NCBI GenBank assembly: GCA_025331435.1
Contig: JAIWNI010000005.1
Span: 496,001-560,000, forward strand
Source of the DNA: Choanephora cucurbitarum
Taxonomy: Eukaryota > Mucoromycota > Mucoromycetes > Mucorales > Choanephoraceae
Length of the DNA: 64,000 bases
Reading direction: 5' to 3'
Made by a program: the position numbers and the translations under genes. Below the pieces are notes generated by a model that ran no database searches, was not told the DNA's origin, and was given only the letters and a program-made list of their open reading frames with translations. Of this stretch, positions 32,223 to 43,997 are shown piece by piece (the first letter of the stretch is position 1; each line of letters starts with the position of its first letter).

Positions 32223-33669
32223 TTACAATCTGTCGACGTTACCCAAGTCTTTACAGGCTTGTTGGACTCTCTTGGTCATGTTCTTTTCAGCTTCACGAAT
32301 GAAGACACGAGGGTCATAGTGCTTCTTGTTGGGCTTGTTGTCACCTTCGGGGTTACCAACTTGGCTTTGAAGATAGTCCTTCTTGCCTTCGTAGTAGTTC
32401 TTGAGACCTTCCCAGTAAGCCCATTGAGTATCAGTATCAACGTTCATCTTGACAACGCCGTTACGGACAGCTTCGGCAATATCGTCTTCAGTAGAACCAG
32501 AGCCGCCGTGGAAGACGAAGAAGACAGGCTTAACATCGTCATTGTTGAGTTGCTCGCGAACATATTGTTGGTGCTTGCCCAAGAGTTCAGGATGAAGCTT
32601 GACATTACCAGGGGCATAGACACCATGAACGTTACCGAAACCAGCAGCAATAGAGAAAAGAGAAGTGACTTCCTTGAAAGCCTTGTAGATATCCCAAATA
32701 TCTTCAGGTTGAGTGTAAAGAGCAGCGTTGTCAACACCAGAGTTATCAACACCATCTTCTTCACCACCAGTAATACCAATTTCCATTTCAAGCCAACAGT
32801 CAATGGCAGCCATACGCTTAAGGTACTTGAGACAAATTTCAATGTTTTCTTCTTTGGATTCTTCAGAGAGATCCAACATGTGAGAAGAGAAGAGAGGTTC
32901 GCCATGGGCCTTGTAGTATTGTTCATCAGCAGCAAGCATACCTAAGTCAGTGTTAGATAAGCAACTCAAGTTCTTTGTTTAGAGCTCTCTTCAGAGCGAA
33001 ATAACATACCATCAAACCAAGGCAAGAGCTTCTTAGCACAATGGTCAGAGTGAACAACAACAGGAATACCATATGCCTTAGCAACAGCGCGAACATACTA
33101 AAAGCATTTTGAGGATATGAGCTCATTGGATTTGATCACATCACTAGGTTCAGAGTGTTCTCTTATCTGTTTCTTACCTGAGCACCAGCAACAGCACCCA
33201 TGATAGAGGCTTCTTGGTTTTTGTTATCCAAACCTTTACCAGCAAAGTAAGCAGCACCACCTTGAGAGAATTGGATAATAATAGGAGATTTGATATCGCG
33301 AGCAGCTTCGAGGGCAGCATTCACAGTACTAGAAGAAAGAAGGTTTTAGTTCTAGTCTCTATATACTTTGGAGATCCGCAGATGAGTCTGGAATTTGTAG
33401 ATGCGGGGTAAACATGCCGTGTATTTATTGTTTATACACGCACATGATTCACTCGGCGCATGAGAAAAAAAGAACTTACCTAGTAGAGGTACAGTTGATG
33501 GCAGGAATAGCGAATTTGTGTTCGCGAGCTGTTGAAAGAGAAAAAGAAGTTATTGCATGAGTATATGTTATGAACAAGTCTCTTTCTGTTCACAAATACC
33601 GTATTCGAAAAGCTTCAAGAGGTTTTTGCCAGTAACAACACCTGCAGGAACAATATCAAGAAGACCCAT
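32223..33669 (-). CDS. FBA1: Fructose-bisphosphate aldolase, class II
   Basis: Zinc-dependent aldolase of glycolysis and gluconeogenesis, cytosolic. Exons 33669-33600, 33528-33480, 33328-33178, 33097-33010 and 32941-32223 give 358 residues (yeast Fba1: 359). Zinc site and active site: HSDHC at about 106-110, LEMEIGITGGEEDGVDN, GFGNVHGVYAPGNVKL, FVFHGGSGSTEDDI and VVKMNVDTDTQWA. Codon usage looks more biased than in the neighbours, as expected for a highly expressed gene. TATA box 83 bp before the ATG. Confidence 0.98.
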
Positions 33670-33744
33670 CTTTTTAAATATAAATTTGTGATAAATTGAC
33701 AAAGAAAAGAAGAAAGAAGAACGAAGTTGTTCGAGAAACTCGTC

Positions 33745-33752
33745 CCTTTATA
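33745..33752 (-). promoter_or_regulatory. TATA box of FBA1
   Basis: Minus strand TATAAAGG, 83 bp upstream of the start codon. Confidence 0.7.
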
Positions 33753-34195
33753 TCTTTTGGCATGATGTAAACTGTTTGTGTCTGCATGATTAGCCTCCGA
33801 CTAAGTCCTGGGAAAAGTACCTTTTTCAGGTTCATTTGAAGTGATCCGAACACTTCCGTCTCAACTCATGAAAATTCTAAGAGAATTAGGAAAATCACGT
33901 AAAAAAAAATCATAAAACTCCTTTTATTCCGCATCAAAAAGTAAAGCACGACAAGTCGTTATGTGTTTTAGTTGAATAGATCTTCGCTTTAGTATACGCG
34001 GACAGAATAAATGTAATTCCTGAGGTCCTTTTCTTTTACTGTGTCTCTTCGTACAGAAGGAGAGGGAAAAAAAAGGACTGCCCGCACCTGTTAAAAGCGT
34101 TTGTTTTTTACTCAAAAAAAAAGGAAAAGAAAACAAAATTAAAAAAGAACAACCCAAGGAAAAAAAAGCAGTGACGCGTCAAAAACTCAATTAAT
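33753..34195. other. Spacer between FBA1 and LSM6
   Basis: AT-rich, with poly-A runs around 33900 and 34075-34170. No coding sequence seen. Confidence 0.65.
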
Positions 34196-34570
34196 TTATG
34201 GTTTGTCTGCACTAATATATAAAACTAACAGAAAGAGAAAAGATTAAGTATTCTTCAATCAACAGCGTTCAAGGCAATTTTCTTTTACCGTTGTTTCCTC
34301 TAATGAAAGTATCTCCATAAGTGTTCTTCAGCCTTCCGTCAACGTATTCTTTGGTGTTTTCCAAGGCAATATTCATGTAACCATCTAAACAAGCCAATGT
34401 ACCTATAGTGCTTTTGGTGATTAGATCATATGAAAACAATGACTCTATGAACCCGCTATCAGTCGCATACCCTTGTAGTCAATGCCAGAATTCAGCTTGA
34501 CTCGGACTGTTTGTCCTAATACTGTGCTTAAGAAGTCTGTAGGAGATCTCGAGCTAGATTGGTTTTCCAT
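34196..34570 (-). CDS. LSM6: U6 snRNA-associated Sm-like protein Lsm6
   Basis: Exons 34570-34471, 34402-34289 and 34224-34196 give 80 residues, the size of Lsm6. The Sm1 motif is RVKLNSGIDYKGTLACLDGYMNIAL; after splicing of the last intron the Sm2 motif reads FIRGNNVLYIS. Without that intron the protein would end wrongly in GKRKLP, which fixes the 9-codon last exon. Lsm6 is part of both the nuclear Lsm2-8 ring on U6 snRNA and the cytoplasmic Lsm1-7 decay ring. Confidence 0.96.
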
Positions 34571-35434
34571 ACTATTTACAGTTAAAAAAAAAGATGGAAA
34601 AATGTACAAAATGTTTTTCTTTTTTCTTTTCGTTCTTAGTCTCAATTATTACTGGCTACTTAAAATAACAGCATAAATCAAAAGTTGAATGCTTGCAAAG
34701 CAAAAGCTGCTGAATTGAGTAGAAACAAAAAAGCTTAGACTGCTATGACTTTGTTGACGCTTATCTTTTCGAACAAAGTCGTCAAACTCAATTGGGAGTT
34801 AGTTAGATTTAAAACCATATCAAATAGCTATTATTGTAGATCAGTTACTACAAGGTCTTTAGTTGAAATTTTAAACAAACACATTCTCTTTCTGGGTGGT
34901 TAGTCGGAAATACATGTTACTTGTTCTTCCTTGATTGTAAGGTTTCAGTATAACTCATTCTAAGCTTCGCTTAACTTAGAGTTGTCAGCTACACTACTTT
35001 TCACAAGAAATTAGTTTGATCAATACAACAGGAATGAGCCACTTATACATTTTCTCTGTAATAGATCTATGTATTTTAAATGAAAATCTATCTATCTCAT
35101 CTCATGACTTTTGTTAGTATATATGTCTATTAGATGTTCTTTGTTTTGAGAGACTGAAAAAAGGTGCTGTCAACATGGCATCTAAGTTGCTCAAAAATAA
35201 AAAGAAAGAGCAGGTGCAAAAAGAAAGAAAAAGTCAAAGCATTCTCGTAGCTTACTTGTGAGTATATATGTAGTAGTTTTTTATTTAATGTATGATTTGA
35301 CTACACAATTAACTGTTGTAAATATTAAATTAAAAAAGTGAAAAAGAATGTAGATGAACTACGGCATGTTAAAATGTCTCTTTTTTTTTGTGTAAATATT
35401 GGAATGTAATAATTGGAAACTGCAGATACCCTTC
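34571..35434. other. Intergenic, no gene seen
   Basis: AT-rich DNA upstream of LSM6 and downstream of the GPI-protein gene. No supported coding sequence. Confidence 0.65.
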
Positions 35435-36917
35435 TTAAAGAAGCATATAAGCAACAAAACCAGCAGCAGTAGCAATGAAAGCACCACCAACACGGATATT
35501 TGTAGCACCACTGCTAGCTCTGCTGGAAGTAGCAGCACTTGCGGCAGAGGAGATAGCACTACTGACTCTTGAAGAAACAGAAGATGTAACAGAAGCAGCT
35601 ACGCTAGAAGAAGATGCAGATGCGGATGCGGATGCAGAGAGAGCGCTAGAAACTCTGCTAGAGATAGAGGAGACTTGGGCAACAGAGAAAGCATTGGCAT
35701 GGATAGCTTGTCCGGCGGATGTCTTCTTTTTGTCATCTTCCTTGGAGCGGTCCTTAGCATCAATTTTAGCATGCTCCTTGTTATCTTCCTTCTTTTCGCC
35801 TTCCTTCTTGAAGTCCTCTGCCTTGCCACCTTCCTTCTTAAAGTCTTCGGCCTTGCCACCTTCCTTCTTGTCATCGTCTTTCTTGTCTTCTTCGTTCTCG
35901 TCATCTTCCTTGTTGTCTTCCTTCTTGTCTTCTTCGTTCTTGTCATCATCCTTGTTGTCATCTTTCTTGTCTTCTTCGTTCTTGTCATCATCCTTGTTGT
36001 CATCTTTCTTACCATCATCTTCATCCTTGTGATCTTCATCCTTGTGATCTTCGTCCTTCTTACCATCCTCCTTATCATCTTCCTTATTATCTTCCTTGTC
36101 ATCGTCCTTGTCGTCGTCCTTGTCATCGTCCTTGTCATCGTCCTTGTCATCGTGATCATGGTGCTTGTGGTGATGGTCTTCATCATCGCTATCATCGTCG
36201 TCATCATCGTGATGGTGGCTGTTGTGGTGCTTGCGGTGACCATGTTGCTTGGATTGACCTCTGTGGACTTCGTAGGCATTGTGGCCATCTAGGTGCTTAG
36301 CACTTTTACCATCACGATCTTTTTCGCCAATATGAATTTCCTTGTAGTTGCTGTCATCAAAGTGTGCCTTATCGAAGTATTTGTCACCGTAACGACGACT
36401 TCCTGAGTCATGGTTATCTTTGTCGAATTTTAAGATGTTGTCGAAAACAGAGCTACCTTTACGGAGACCATCCTTGTGGGAATCGTTTCCATCTTCAAAT
36501 CCTTGTTGCTTGAAATCAGCTACACTAGCGGGAGCACCCTAATGAAGCAAAAATAGAAAGTTTCAAATTGTGAGTACTCTATGGTGGAATTTGTCTTCTT
36601 TTTGCAAGCGCTTACAGTAGCGGCAGGAGCAGCTTCACGGACGCTGGTAACTGTAGTCAAGAGAATAACAGGAGGCTTGTTTGGAACTTCAATGTTGTCG
36701 ACAAAAACAGGGAAAGCAGCATCGCTGGCGCTTTCAGCAGCTATATTGTTAAGTTATGGCAGTAATTAATTTATTATTATTGATGTCGAAGTAAAAATAA
36801 TTGATATATTATGAAGACAAAAGTGAGAAATGAGTGATGGCTGAATTAAGTCAAAAAGGTCTTACCAGCAACAGATACAATAGCGGCGGTAACGGCTAAG
36901 AGAGAGAGAGATTTCAT
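35435..36917 (-). CDS. GPI-anchored surface protein with Asp/Lys/His repeats
   Basis: Exons 36917-36866, 36740-36616 and 36538-35435 give 426 residues. Signal peptide MKSLSLLAVTAAIVSVAA. A unique region of ~110 residues follows (VPNKPPVILLTTVTSV, DNILKFDKDNHDSGSRRYG). Next come a His/Asp block (HHNSHHHDDDDDD, HHHKHHDHDD), about 20 KDDD/KEDNK/KKEGGKAEDF repeats and a Ser/Ala-rich stalk. It ends in a GPI-signal-like hydrophobic tail (GGAFIATAAGFVAYMLL) after a small-residue ASSGATN region. A cell-wall or plasma-membrane protein able to bind cations is likely; the His/Asp block could bind Zn, Cu or Ca. Family not recognised. TATA box about 80 bp upstream. Confidence 0.85.
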
Positions 36918-36991
36918 TGTCTTAAGTAATGAGAAAGTACTTTGAAAGAATAAACTGAATGAATTATGATACTGAAAGGCTTACACTACTT

Positions 36992-36999
36992 CTTTTATA
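36992..36999 (-). promoter_or_regulatory. TATA box of the GPI-protein gene
   Basis: Minus strand TATAAAAG, 82 bp before the ATG at 36917. Confidence 0.7.
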
Positions 37000-37000
37000 T

Positions 37001-40000
37001 GTTTAAGTTTTTCATATTTTCCCGAAATTCTAAGTGAAGCCAGTTCTAAAAACAATAATCATAACAACAATCATCGGAAGAATTGATGAAGACTCTTGTC
37101 CTTTTTTTTTCTTTTCAGATACAATAGTAGCTTAATCCCCGCTTTGGTCTTCAAACCACTACCTTTTTTGTTTTTATTGAACAAATCTTCCGGATTGAAA
37201 GTCGAGTTAATTTCTAAGAAAATCACACAAGTGTTTTGAACAGCCACTCAGTGAAATCTCAAAAAGAGAAAAACAATGACATAAAGATTGTAAGTCAATC
37301 ACAAGCAAGATATGCATAGACATGAATGTACAGTACAGTCTCTCTTTGGCTGTGATAAAACATGCATATAATGCTTTGATTTTGTTTGTCTATAAAAAAT
37401 ATCAGTAACTAGAACTTGAAAGGTTTGAAATGTTGATGTTTTCGTCACTCAAATATTGTGCTGTAAGCTAAAATGTATATTTGCTAATCTCAGCCTTGAT
37501 TTCATAATTCACTCAATTTTGATATCTAGAATCATGTACATGTTCATATAAGGCGATTCTTCATACAAATGAAATAAAAAAAAGCCAGATGCTTTCGCAA
37601 TTCCTGTCTTTTCAGATTTAGGTACCCATTCTTCCTTCGTCTTGTTAAATGATACTGGACATGCGAAAGAAGATTGACTAATCAAGGATAAACTTTTTCT
37701 TTTCTTCTTTACTCTTAGTAACATCGGGCAATTTTGAATATGTTACTTGAAAATCATTTTTTTTAATACGTGTGCTGTTTGCTTTGTAGACTAAAGTTAT
37801 AGTTTCTAACATAGCATCAGCTCAGTATTTTCATAGACAGTCTCTTACGTGGATTGTATGAGTTTGTCACTTTAGATTTACAGCAAACATCGATCGCCAA
37901 GTAGCAGACAAATAAATAATGTTATGAGCAGATATATTTGTTAATCTAGAAAACACAAACTATGATCTTAAAAGAGTACTTCAATCCATCTCAGAATAGA
38001 AAAAGAAGAGTTTGTTGATACAAACAGAAGATGGAGTTTGCTGATATCATAATGTCTCTATGGTAATTCCACTCTCAAAGTTCATTTTCCAATGAGCTGA
38101 ATTTGCTCTGTCTCCGACTAAAATTTGATCTGAAGGGTTGAATAAAAAAACGTGCTGGCATTATATGCTCGACTATTTCCAGTATTTGGCGTGCTCACTG
38201 GTCTTTCGTCTTTTCTGATATTCCTTTTACTCCCCAAACTGTTATCGCCACTGCGTCGCGCCAAATTATTACCGCACATCATGAGTCACTAATCAAGTCT
38301 GGCATCTCGCATGCTCCTTTGTTTCCACTCGACTGTTAGCTCATATTCATCAATTAACTTCACCACAAAAACACATAATCCCCTAAAAACATTTTAAAAT
38401 CTTAATAACCCAAAAACATGCATGTGACTTGATATCTATCGTCATTAATAAACAAGAGCACCTGCTCCTTATAAAAAAAAAAAAAAAAAAACGTGCTGTG
38501 ATTTGAACGAGGAGCAGAAAATAGGAGAACTATTTGGATATGTTCCTTTGATTCTATTGACTTGATTATGTTTCACCCATTCCACCATGGGATATGCACA
38601 ATGTACGAAATCAGAACAGTGACTGAAAAGCCATGGGTATTTGATAGATTGCTAGCTGGTTTTGATAATAAGATAGTGTGTTTATGAGAAGTATAGTAAT
38701 GTATGATACATTGTTTCTGGGAAGCAATTCATTTATTGAGAGGAAAAAAAACTGTATGCAGAAGCTATCAAGCTGTATCAAAAAGATAGAGGTTGTACGC
38801 TTCTTTGAAATGCTGTAAATAACTGCGAAATCTCGAAAAAAACTTCTTATTCAAACACACTGGTAATTCTGAGTCAGATTGTTGGTAAAGTTTGTAGATA
38901 TCTACTAGTTATGCACCACTTATTACCTGTATGAGATAGGCTGTCTGTTTGAAGACTACCTCTATGCTTACAAAAGAGAGTTTTTTTCTTAGGGTTCAAG
39001 ATGATTTCCTTTATATGAATTATCAAGACACATGTATTAACGATAGGATTATAAACAGCACTCTTGGCATCTTCTCTTGCTTGACTTATGAGTGTCAAAA
39101 CAAACATATAAATTGGTAAAAGAAGGGCAAGAGAAAATCGTTCATACTTGCTCTGACTCTACTGAATCATTGTTCTGATAATGATAATGTTTTGGCGCTT
39201 ACTGTAGTTGTCGCTTTTTTCTCTTCATCCTAATAAAGGCATATATTTTGTCTCACTCTGGTTTTGGTTGTCATCAATAAACAAATCCTTAATGATAACC
39301 AGAGAGATCAAACTAAAATATATACTACACTAAAAAATGAGCAACAGTTTTGTATTGAAGTTTTTGAATCAACCTTATAATGACTCCGTCCTTAACTACT
39401 AAAAACTCTGTCTTGTTCATCTACTACGCTTGAACCCCCCTCCCCTCTCTCCAGAAATATCAACTGTAGTTATAGCATCATGTCACCATCTGAATGTACG
39501 TCAACAGAAGATGAAAAATTTCGAATGTTTTTGCTTGACAAATGATGCCAGAGAAAAATAGGGGAGCCTACAGATGGTGGTATTCAACAGCTTGTCATCG
39601 AAACTCATAGTAGTTTTTTGTTTTGAGTTATATGGCAACTGCAAATCCAAGCCTTCTTAGGTATAGTCAAAAAGATTTTTCTTTGTTGTTTGATATAAAG
39701 AAAAATAGAAGTGCTTGTGATGTTCTTCTTGTTCCTTGAAGTATCATTAAAATGTGCAAAAAGACGCTTGGACTACTCAATCTTGGTCATCTACTAAAAT
39801 GAATCAAATAGATTGGTCAGTTGAAAAGTCAGTCATTGTGATTGCATATAACAAATAAGCTCTTTGTGCTTTGTTTAATGAGATCTTTAGTAGGCCTAAT
39901 AACATAAAGCTTATTGACATACTTTGTATGTTCTCTTGTTTATACACGTATTCTCATTGTTAGGTTGATTTATGTTTATCGTAGTATATTCAATATCAAA

Positions 40001-42401
40001 ACTGACGCGTCATTGACAGTAGTCATAAGCCAGCTTATAATCCAATCATGGAATAAGAAAAGTGCTTTTATATATTTAAAGAGGAGCAATGAAGTGAAGT
40101 TCTGACCTGTTTGTGTCGAATTGTTTATTTTTATAGCAAAATGAAAGCCTTCTTTCAAAAGTATTTCATCTTGCAGAAAGAGGTAATTAAGTTTTAAGCT
40201 TCTTGTAGATTCATTGAATGGAACAAACTTGCGCCGCTCATATAAATCTGCTATACTCTGTCCGGCTATTTGAGCTGCTTGCGATGTCTTTAAAGTGCAA
40301 ATTCGAAGCAAGCATGCACTACTTTAAGTGATCACCTCTGTTTGATCTTATACCAGTATGAACCTTGATACAGTAAACACAGCAAGAAGATTGTAAACCT
40401 TTTTTTTTTATTGATAGGTCTGCATTCCATATCAGCTTGAAGTAATGTTCCTATCGGCCAAAAGTGGTAGACCTGCCATTATCTTAATCGTCAAGACAAA
40501 AGCTAAAAGCACAAACCATTCTTAGTGCTATATTTGCGTATAACATTGTCAACGTCAAAATCAAGCAATTCGGAGCAGCGAAGTTGTTACTTTCGCAGGT
40601 TTGTTGCAACTTATGTCTATATAAGCATGATATAGCATATGCTGATTATAGACATGTTGCTTGCAACTTGATAGCCGATAACTAAACTGCAATTATGAGC
40701 TGATTCAAGACAAACTGCTTTGGATTTGAGTAACTTCAATCTCCCCTATCATTTTGATATATTAGTATGTAGCACGTGTGATAGCCTTGTTCATATAGTA
40801 AGTACATTTGGACTTGGCAGTGGCTCAGCACTTATTTGACAGTTTATTAGGCTATGTTGGTGAAAAAAAAAACAGACTGATTCAATATAGTGCTCGCCTC
40901 TCTCAGGAGAACTCGATACAAATCTCAATCGGTCATCAGCTTATGTTAGATCAAAGTGAGCATAGTAGCCTTATCGTAATCCATTCGGCTCATCTCATGT
41001 TACTTGAAAACACACACGTTTGATAATAAAGAACTTCCTCTCTTTCTTGCTTTTCCAGGATTAAAATGGATAATGATTTAACTCTTCTTTGCTTCCCTCT
41101 TTTTGTTTTTGACTGTGTAATTTCTGTATATGATACAATATGAGACTTCAAAAAGAAAAGAAAATAGCCGAGAGAAAGCACAACTTCATTGACTAAGGAG
41201 CAGTGGCTGGCTGCTACTTCAATTTTGCTGCATGTTTTTAAAATGTCTTGAACTGTTGCGGGATTCCTAAGAATGATTTTATAATTATGGACAGTGCGCC
41301 CATTCGCACGCATTAGGAGATGGAAAGCTGCATAGAAGTCAAGGAATACATCCGTATCTACTTTCCTTCATGCTCGTAAAATTTTAATTCTCTTGAAAAT
41401 TGTGAACTGTTTGTAAGAGCAAGGTCAAAAGAAAAAAAAACTTTTGGAAGGAGTACACACTCACCTTCAGAACAATAGACATTTGAAGCGACTTGAAGGA
41501 GCTTCTAAAGGCATTTTGTAACAATGCTTGAGGACTGCTGGAATCAATAGTTGACTTAATATGATAGCTCTTTCCGTTCATCCTGTATGGTTTGCCCAAC
41601 CCATTTTCTGCTCTTGCACCATTTACGATGTCTTTTTTCATTCTTTGCACGAAATCATTTCTAAGTCCGTACAATTTATCTATTTTTATTATACGAATGC
41701 TTTCCTAAAATTTGTTGATCTAAATAAAGATCTGCAACACAAAGTGAGATTGTCGTACAAAGCAAGTTCTGGTTGCCTTAAACAGAAACAAGCTTTGAAA
41801 TTACCAGGGACAGTAAGCCAAAAGAAGCAAGTAAGGAACGTTTGCAGTTACTAGAAAAGCTCATATCTTTGCAACTGCCTGTTTTCGAATTTGCACCATC
41901 CTCTCCTTTAGACAGTGTTGATCTTTTTTTTCTTTTTGGAGAGTTTACGATAATGCAAAATAGTAGAGGCTAAAAGAAGAAAGATAAGTATTTTTCTATG
42001 AATAGGCTGTAATAAACCATTATCATTTTCTGTTGTAAGTTAAAACATTTTCTTTAAGGGAAGAATGATTTGTCAAATTGTGCAACCATAGAAATTTATG
42101 GGGATTAGTAAAAGTCAAGTCGTTTTTGAAAGCCACTGATAGGCCTTTTTGTATATATAGAAAAGGAGGCATCAAGCCTTCTGTTAGTGGCAATCAATCT
42201 TATTTTTCCTTATCGGAATGGGTAAACTAAAATGAAAAGAGGGATGGCAAAAAGGAGACAATTAACGGTGTTTCTTTTGTCAGATCATTTTCACCAATCT
42301 TCTTTTTTGCCGCTCATTGTGTGTGTTACAGTTGAGATGGCCAAGCTGAACGTTACTCAAATGTTAGCTTTGAGCATCAAGCCAGTAAAATGAAAAAAAA
42401 A
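37001..42401. other. 5.4-kb gene-poor block with coding relics
   Basis: No intact gene could be built. AT-rich; a poly-A run at about 38477-38493; a less AT-rich patch at 38150-38340. Between 39.9 and 41.9 kb several stretches read like protein on either strand without forming a gene: minus 40311-39976 (AQIAGQSIADLYERRKFVPF), plus 40808-41023 (LFDSLLGYVGEKKNRLIQYS), minus 41358-41130 (NYKIILRNPATVQDILKTC) and minus 41680-41456 (GLRNDFVQRMKKDIVNGA). They are most likely remnants of old mobile elements or dead genes. Confidence 0.5.
41130..41680 (-). pseudogene. Possible two-exon relic or orphan gene fragment
   Basis: Two protein-like frames on the minus strand (41680-41456 and 41358-41130) could be joined by a GT...AG intron to read ...QMSIVLK...DTDVFLDFYAAFHLL... 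No start codon, stop context or known domain supports a working gene, and the join is only one of several possible. Origin unknown. Confidence 0.25.
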
Positions 42402-42403
42402 CA

Positions 42404-42411
42404 TATAAAAG
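42404..42411 (+). promoter_or_regulatory. TATA box of the chitin deacetylase gene
   Basis: TATAAAAG, 71 bp upstream of the start codon. Confidence 0.75.
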
Positions 42412-42474
42412 GAAGATGCATTTTCAAATTGAAAGTTCATTATTCACTTCACATTCACTTTATCTTTTTAACAA

Positions 42475-43315
42475 ATGAAATCCACTTTCCTTATTACTTT
42501 GGCCACTGCTGCCGCTGTCGCTTCCGCTGCTCCCACTTCTATTGAAAAGAGAGCTGTTAAGGCTCAAATCATCACTACTTGTACTGTTCCTGGTACTCTT
42601 GCATTGACTTTCGATGATGGACCTTACGAATACACCTGGGCCTTGGCTGATACCTTGAGAAAGGCTGGTGTCACTGCTACCTTCTTCATGAACGGTAACA
42701 ACTGGGTGTAAGTTGAATAATGAAGATTGATAGATGGATTGCATCAAACTAACTGTTCTTTTGTCTTATAGTAACGTCGAAACTCAATCTGTCAAGACAC
42801 CTGCTGGTACCAAGACCTACAAGCAAGTCATCAAGCATGTCTATGACAAAGGTCACCAAATCGGTAGTCACACTTACAGCCATCTCGAACTTGGTGGTCA
42901 ATCTACCTCCAAGGTTAACAGTGAAATGGATAAGCTTGACAAGATCTTCCGTTCCATCATTGGCAAGTCTCCTTTGTACATGAGACCCCCTGCTGGTTCT
43001 TACGACAGCACCACCCTTGCTGCTCTTGGTAAGAAGGGTTACAAGGTCATCATGTGGGACATTGACTCCAACGATTGGAGATACTCCACTCAAGCCAGCC
43101 TTTCTAAGGAACAAAGCAACTACAAGTCTGTTATCGAAAAGGACAGCAAGAAGAACCCTCACGGTCACATTGCTCTTCAACATGATGTTCACAAGAAGAC
43201 TGTTGAAAAGTTGGTTCCTTGGGTTATCTCTTACATCAAGAGCAAGAAGAACTACAAGTTTGTTAGTGTTGCTGAATGTGTCGGCAAGACCAAGGGTTCT
43301 GCTTACAGATCTTAA
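42475..43315 (+). CDS. Secreted chitin deacetylase (NodB/CE4)
   Basis: Deacetylates chitin to chitosan, the main wall polymer of Mucorales. Exons 42475-42707 and 42772-43315 give 258 residues. Signal peptide MKSTFLITLATAAAVASAA, then a possible KR processing site at 25-26. CE4 motifs are complete: TFDDGP (45-50), HTYSH metal site (111-115), RPPAGSYD, DIDSNDW and LQHDVH. There is no GPI tail, so it is probably released into the wall or medium. Codon choice is strongly biased to C-ending codons, suggesting high expression, and a good TATA box precedes it. Confidence 0.96.
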
Positions 43316-43997
43316 ACATATCCCCTCCTCTCCTTTCTATTTTGTACTTTTACTTATCAGTAGCATCACTTTGCTATAATGATTAGACTGTAACGATAGT
43401 ATATTATTGTACCAACCAATACACGTATTTTTTAAATTTAAATCTGATTGTAATTGTTCGTAACGCTATGTGTTTCATATGAATCAGTTATTTTTAACAT
43501 TCACACTTCTGTGCGACGAGAAATAGGCTTCTTAAAATTCTATGTTCACAATATGTTTGTCTTGCCATGATTTCAGAATTTATTAATATCTGCTTGATCT
43601 TTTTTCTCTAGTTACAGAATAAGGTTTTTTTTACATTCAAATAATGTACTCTATTTAATAATTAAATGTTAATGTAAACAGACAGTGCGCACAGACTTTA
43701 GTGAAACTTTATGCTTAATACTAATAAGCTATTAATACACAAATTCAGTAGTGGACAAATATAAAAATGCTCAAGGTAGAGTAGGCCTATGTTCATTGTC
43801 GCCATATTTTTTTTTGTTGGCAGAAACTCCTAAACCATGCTTTTTGTGAGTTTATATTAAGGGCCAGTCAAACTGAGTGTATTTCACATACGCTTATGAC
43901 GATGAGATCTTGAGAATTTCTTTATTTTGTAAAAAAGTGAATTATGGCGTGTTTACTATACATTGGATGAAAATAACAGATGAAATGAAAGATAGAT
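43316..43997. other. Intergenic, convergent
   Basis: AT-rich spacer between the 3' ends of the chitin deacetylase gene and UTP13. Nothing coding seen. Confidence 0.65.

Noticed and set aside
32259..32945. 228-codon plus-strand frame opposite FBA1
   Set aside because: Antisense shadow of a highly codon-biased aldolase exon; no promoter, motif or family similarity.
35475..36292. Long plus-strand Leu/Val-rich and minus-strand Thr/Met/Arg-rich frames
   Set aside because: Alternative frames of the KDDD-coding repeat in the GPI-protein gene; the true frame has signal peptide, introns and GPI tail.
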